Positions 5,822 to 8,344 of a stretch of 8,344 nt of DNA are shown in pieces (positions within the stretch are counted from its first letter, which is position 1; every line of letters begins with the position of its first letter). The stretch comes from Jatrophihabitans sp. Lineage in GTDB: Bacteria; Actinomycetota; Actinomycetes; Mycobacteriales; Jatrophihabitantaceae. The stretch covers positions 1 through 8,344 of the forward strand of contig SCQZ01000512.1 of NCBI GenBank assembly GCA_004299665.1, written 5' to 3'. The position numbers and the translations under genes are program-made. Below the pieces are notes generated by a model. That model was not told the origin of the DNA. It did not search any database and saw nothing but the letters and a program-made list of their open reading frames with translations.

Positions 5822-5849
5822 GGAACCTGAGCGGCCCGGGAATCGTCTT
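5822..5849 (+). promoter_or_regulatory. Candidate ECF sigma-factor promoter upstream of terD
   Basis: GGAACC (5822-5827), a 16-base spacer and CGTCTT (5844-5849) match the GGAAC-N16-CGTC/GTT pattern of extracytoplasmic-function sigma factors of the actinobacterial SigE/SigH type. It starts two bases after the ATP-grasp stop and about 110 bases before the terD ATG, leaving an estimated 5' leader of about 75 bases. No good housekeeping -35/-10 pair was seen in the same gap. Confidence 0.5.
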
Positions 5850-5879
5850 CTCGGAGGACTAGGGTCGACCCAACGCGGC

Positions 5880-5911
5880 GCCGCCGAGGCGCGCGGCCGG
5901 GCGTCGGCGGC
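5880..5911 (+). repeat. Inverted repeat (hairpin) in the terD leader
   Basis: GCCGCCGA (5880-5887) and TCGGCGGC (5904-5911) are a perfect 8-bp inverted repeat around a 16-base GC-rich loop. The hairpin ends 7 bases before the terD Shine-Dalgarno (AGGAGGA, 5919-5925). There is no T-run, so it is not an intrinsic terminator; it could affect transcript stability or be chance structure in GC-rich DNA. Confidence 0.45.
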
Positions 5912-5932
5912 ACGACACAGGAGGAAAACGAC

Positions 5933-6511
5933 ATGAGCGTCAGTCTCAGCAAGGGCGGGAACGTCTCGCTCACCAAGCAGGCCCCCGGCCTGAGCGAGGC
6001 CCTGGTCGGGCTGGGCTGGGACGCCCGGACGACGACGGGCCAGGACTTCGACCTGGACGCGAGCGCCCTGATCTGCGGCGGTTCGGGCAAGGTGCTCTCG
6101 GACGCGCACTTCGTCTTCTTCAACAACCTCAAGAGCCCCGACGGGTCGGTCGAGCACATGGGCGACAACCTCGTCGGCGGCGGTGGCGGTGACGACGAGC
6201 AGATCAAGATCAACCTGGGCACGGTGCCGGCCGAGGCCGACAAGATCGTGTTCACCGTCTCGATCTACGACGCCGAGGCGCGCGGCCAGAACTTCGGCCA
6301 GGTGCGCAACGCGTACATCCGCATCGCCAACCAGGCGGACGGTGCCGAGATCGTGCGGTACGACCTGTCCGAGGACTACTCCAGCGAGACGGCGATGGTC
6401 TTCGGCGAGGTGTACCGCAACGCCGGCGAGTGGAAGTTCCGGGCCGTCGGACAGGGCTACAGCACGGGCCTGCGGGGCATCGCGCTGGACTTCGGCGTCA
6501 ACGTCGGCTGA
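5933..6511 (+). CDS. terD: TerD family calcium-binding stress protein
   Basis: A 192-residue cytosolic protein of the TerD/TerE/TerZ family, full length for the family (about 190). It opens MSVSLSKGGNVSLTK and has LVGLGWDARTTTGQDFDLDASALI (24-47) with the acidic D38-D40-D42 cluster, then MGDNLVGGGGGDDEQIKI (76-93), whose Asp/Asn/Glu side chains make up the calcium sites known in TerD proteins. It ends with GYSTGLRGIALDFGVNV (175-191). These proteins are associated with tellurite, phage, colicin and oxidative stress phenotypes and are abundant in actinomycetes, where they also affect development. A strong AGGAGGA ribosome-binding site lies 7 bases before ATG 5933. It precedes the TerC-like gene by 51 bases and probably shares its transcript from the ECF-like promoter. 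Confidence 0.96.
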   Translation: MSVSLSKGGNVSLTKQAPGLSEALVGLGWDARTTTGQDFDLDASALICGGSGKVLSDAHFVFFNNLKSPDGSVEHMGDNLVGGGGGDDEQIKINLGTVPAEADKIVFTVSIYDAEARGQNFGQVRNAYIRIANQADGAEIVRYDLSEDYSSETAMVFGEVYRNAGEWKFRAVGQGYSTGLRGIALDFGVNVG

Positions 6512-6516
6512 CGCGC

Positions 6517-6531
6517 GCCGGCGGAGCCGGC
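6517..6531 (+). repeat. Short hairpin in the terD-terC-like gap
   Basis: GCCGGC-GGA-GCCGGC can form a 6-bp stem with a 3-base loop just after the terD stop. No T-run follows. It may protect the terD 3' end or dampen read-through, giving more TerD than membrane protein; in DNA this GC-rich it may also be incidental. Confidence 0.4.
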
Positions 6532-6562
6532 CGCAACGGGACCACCTGTCTTAGGGGAGTGG

Positions 6563-7672
6563 ATGTTCTTCCGGACGTTCGGCGCGTCCTGCGGCGTCGC
6601 CGTGGTGGGGCTGCTGCTGGGCTGGATCTACGGCGGGGCGACGGGTCTGGCGCTGACCGCCATCCTCGCCGTGCTCGAGGTGTCGCTGTCCTTTGACAAC
6701 GCCGTCGTGAACGCGACGGTGCTGGTCCGGATGAACCCGTTCTGGCAGCGACTGTTCCTCACCCTCGGCGTGGCCATCGCGGTCTTCGGGATGCGGCTGG
6801 TGTTCCCGCTCGTCATCGTCGCCGTCACGGCCAAGCTCAACCCCGTCGAGGCGATCCGGCTGGCGCTGCAGAAGGGTGACCCGGGTAAGGCCGGGACCTA
6901 CGGGTACCTGCTGCACCAGGCGCACCCCGCGATCGCCGCGTTCGGCGGGATGTTCCTGCTCATGCTCTTCCTCGAGTTCGTCTTCGAGGAGCGCGAACTG
7001 TCGTGGCTGACCTGGATCGAGCGGCCGCTGGCGCGGATCGGGCGGCTCAACCAACTCTCCGTCGTCGTGGCCCTCGGCACGCTGGCGCTGGCGGCCTACA
7101 CGCTCGGCGGCGCGGCCGAGACCGCGCAGCCGCACCGCACCTCCACGGTGCTGGTGGCCGGTGTCCTGGGCATCGGCACCTTCTTGCTGGTGAACGGGCT
7201 GGGGGAGTTCTTCCAGGAGGCCGAGGAGGACGGCGAACACCTCGAGCAGGCCCTCGAGCGCAAGCAGCGGATGCACGTGGTCGGCAAGGCGGCATTCTTC
7301 CTGTTCCTGTACCTCGAGGTCCTGGACGCCTCCTTCAGCTTCGACGGCGTGATCGGCGCCTTCGCGATCACCTCCGACCCGATCCTCATCGCGATCGGGC
7401 TGGGCGTCGGCGCGATGTTCATCCGCTCGCTCACGGTGTTCCTCGTGCGCAAGGGGACGCTGGGTGAGTACGAGTACCTCGAGCACGGGGCGCTCTGGGC
7501 GATCGGCGCGCTGGCCGTGATCTTGCTGATCACGATCGAGTACTCCGTGCCGGAGGTGGTCACCGGGCTGATCGGTGTCGCGTTCATCGGCGCGGCACTG
7601 CTCTCGTCCGTCGTGCGCAACCGGCGTGCCGCGGACGACGACCGGGCCGAACGGGAACCGGCGACCGTGTGA
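6563..7672 (+). CDS. TerC-superfamily integral membrane protein, DUF475 type
   Basis: A 369-residue polytopic membrane protein. It carries two copies of the TerC-superfamily acidic transmembrane motif: EVSLSFDNAVVNA (39-51) and EVLDASFSFDGVIGAF (252-267), each with Glu, Ser and Asp side chains inside the membrane (E39, S41, S43, D45; E252, S257, S259, D261). This, with AVFGMRLVFP (73-82), FGGMFLLMLFL (127-137) and the C-terminal YLEHGALWAIGALAVILL (305-322), marks the longer DUF475 branch common beside terD in actinomycetes rather than the shorter enterobacterial TerC. TerC-superfamily members are implicated in metal (for example manganese) export and tellurite resistance; which ion is moved here is unknown. 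A soluble acidic stretch (216-232, rich in Glu/Asp) divides the two halves. ATG 6563 has AGGGGAG only 3 bases upstream. The C-terminal tail is charged. Confidence 0.93.
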   Translation: MFFRTFGASCGVAVVGLLLGWIYGGATGLALTAILAVLEVSLSFDNAVVNATVLVRMNPFWQRLFLTLGVAIAVFGMRLVFPLVIVAVTAKLNPVEAIRLALQKGDPGKAGTYGYLLHQAHPAIAAFGGMFLLMLFLEFVFEERELSWLTWIERPLARIGRLNQLSVVVALGTLALAAYTLGGAAETAQPHRTSTVLVAGVLGIGTFLLVNGLGEFFQEAEEDGEHLEQALERKQRMHVVGKAAFFLFLYLEVLDASFSFDGVIGAFAITSDPILIAIGLGVGAMFIRSLTVFLVRKGTLGEYEYLEHGALWAIGALAVILLITIEYSVPEVVTGLIGVAFIGAALLSSVVRNRRAADDDRAEREPATV

Positions 7673-7688
7673 GAGGAGTTGGACAGGT

Positions 7689-8344
7689 ATGGCCATCGAC
7701 TACACCAAACGTCCGCCCGAGCAGCAGCCGCCGTCGGGGGAGCAGCCGAGCACGTCCAAGGTCACGCTGACCAAGGCTGCGCCGGCGGTCTCGCTGACCA
7801 AGTCCGGCGGCGGCACGGGCATCCTGCGGGTGAACCTCAACTGGAACGCACGGCCCGCCGGCGGCGGCGGGTTCTTCCGCCGGCCGCAGCCCCTGGATCT
7901 GGACCTGGGCTGCCTGTACGAGTTCGCCGACGGCAGCAAGGGGGTCGTCCAGGCCCTCGGCAACGCCTTCACCGCGGCCCTGCCCGGCGCGCCGCAGCCG
8001 GTGATCTGGCTGGACGGCGACGACCGCAGCGGCAGCAGCGCGGACGGGGAGAACCTGTTCGTCGACCTGCGCTACACCGACCGCATCCGGCGGGTACTGG
8101 TGTTCGCCCTCATCTACGAGGGCGCCGCGAACTGGGCCGCCGCCCAGGGGGTCGTCACGCTGTTCCCGGTCCAGGGCCCGCAGGTCCAGGTCCACCTCGA
8201 CGAGCCGCGTGACGGCGCCCGGATCTGCGCGATCGCCATGCTCACCGGCGGCGCCGACCTGACCGTGCAGCGCGAGGTCCGGTACATCGACGGCGCGCAG
8301 CGGGCGCTCGACGCGGCATACGGCTGGGGGATGAACTGGACGCC
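7689..8344 (+). CDS. TerA-like TerD-superfamily protein (C-terminus cut by window edge)
   Basis: An open frame from ATG 7689 runs off the right edge after 218 residues with no stop. It begins MAIDYTKRPPEQQPP, a Pro/Gln-rich lead, then VTLTKAAPAVSLTKSGG (25-41), two 'V.LTK' units like the TerD N-terminus. The core has ILRVNLNWNARP (45-56), LDLDLGCLYEF (69-79), WLDGDDRSGSSADGENLFVDL (107-127) with calcium-site-like acidic residues, and VRYIDGAQRALDAAYGWGMNW (197-217). This pattern is the actinobacterial TerA-type branch of the TerD superfamily, and the visible end matches that family's C-terminus, so only a few residues are probably missing. GAGAGGAG lies about 10 bases before the ATG, and the TerC-like stop is 16 bases upstream, so the two are co-transcribed and the protein may work with that membrane partner. 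Confidence 0.9.
   Translation, partial: MAIDYTKRPPEQQPPSGEQPSTSKVTLTKAAPAVSLTKSGGGTGILRVNLNWNARPAGGGGFFRRPQPLDLDLGCLYEFADGSKGVVQALGNAFTAALPGAPQPVIWLDGDDRSGSSADGENLFVDLRYTDRIRRVLVFALIYEGAANWAAAQGVVTLFPVQGPQVQVHLDEPRDGARICAIAMLTGGADLTVQREVRYIDGAQRALDAAYGWGMNWT

Noticed and set aside
6517..6531. Intrinsic terminator after terD
   Set aside because: The GCCGGC stem is present but there is no downstream T-run, so it was kept only as a hairpin.
6551..7696. A 381-codon open frame on the minus strand
   Set aside because: Antisense to the TerC-like gene and rich in His/Gln/Asp/Arg. The plus-strand frame encodes clear transmembrane motifs, so this is a shadow.

Overview
This is a high-GC (roughly 70% by eye), densely packed stretch of an actinobacterial genome. 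The codon bias, the many GTG starts, the 4-base ATGA/GTGA stop-start overlaps and the protein families all fit Actinomycetota. The genus cannot be fixed from the sequence. Almost every gene deals with toxic ions or stress, and the left edge carries what looks like the last residues of a transposase, so the window reads as an accessory metal/stress-resistance island. No rRNA, tRNA or CRISPR is visible, and no gap between genes exceeds about 115 bases.

Left half, minus strand (read from 4655 down to 110): csoR (Cu(I)-sensing repressor), a class I SAM-dependent methyltransferase, copZ (small Cu chaperone), copA (Cu(I)-exporting P1B-type ATPase), then crcB, a DUF190 gene and a second crcB (a two-subunit fluoride channel). 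Junctions are overlapping or a few bases apart, except for a 96-base gap between copA and the upstream crcB. That gap holds a strong candidate fluoride riboswitch: P2 hairpin, P3, a six-pair pseudoknot and a conserved 3' CUACC. Its 3' strand can instead pair perfectly (7 bp) with the Shine-Dalgarno of crcB, which suggests fluoride-gated translation. The aptamer begins about 11 bases after the copA stop, with no obvious room for a promoter. The fluoride genes may therefore ride on the copper transcript and be gated only at translation.

The divergent centre (4656-4685) has a CsoR-type operator (CCCC-TA-GGGGG flanked by TA) lying inside a minus-strand promoter (TTGCAT-18-TATAAC). The -10 of that promoter sits 6 bases from the csoR ATG, so csoR is probably read from a leaderless transcript and autoregulated by copper.

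Right half, plus strand: an ATP-grasp ligase, terD, a TerC-superfamily membrane protein of the DUF475 type, and a second TerD-superfamily (TerA-like) protein that runs off the right edge. This is a reduced actinobacterial Ter stress module. A sequence matching the ECF sigma-factor promoter pattern (GGAACC-N16-CGTCTT) begins directly after the ATP-grasp stop, so terD and the following genes may belong to an envelope/oxidative stress regulon separate from the ATP-grasp gene. The ATP-grasp gene shares the CsoR operator region and could be copper-linked.
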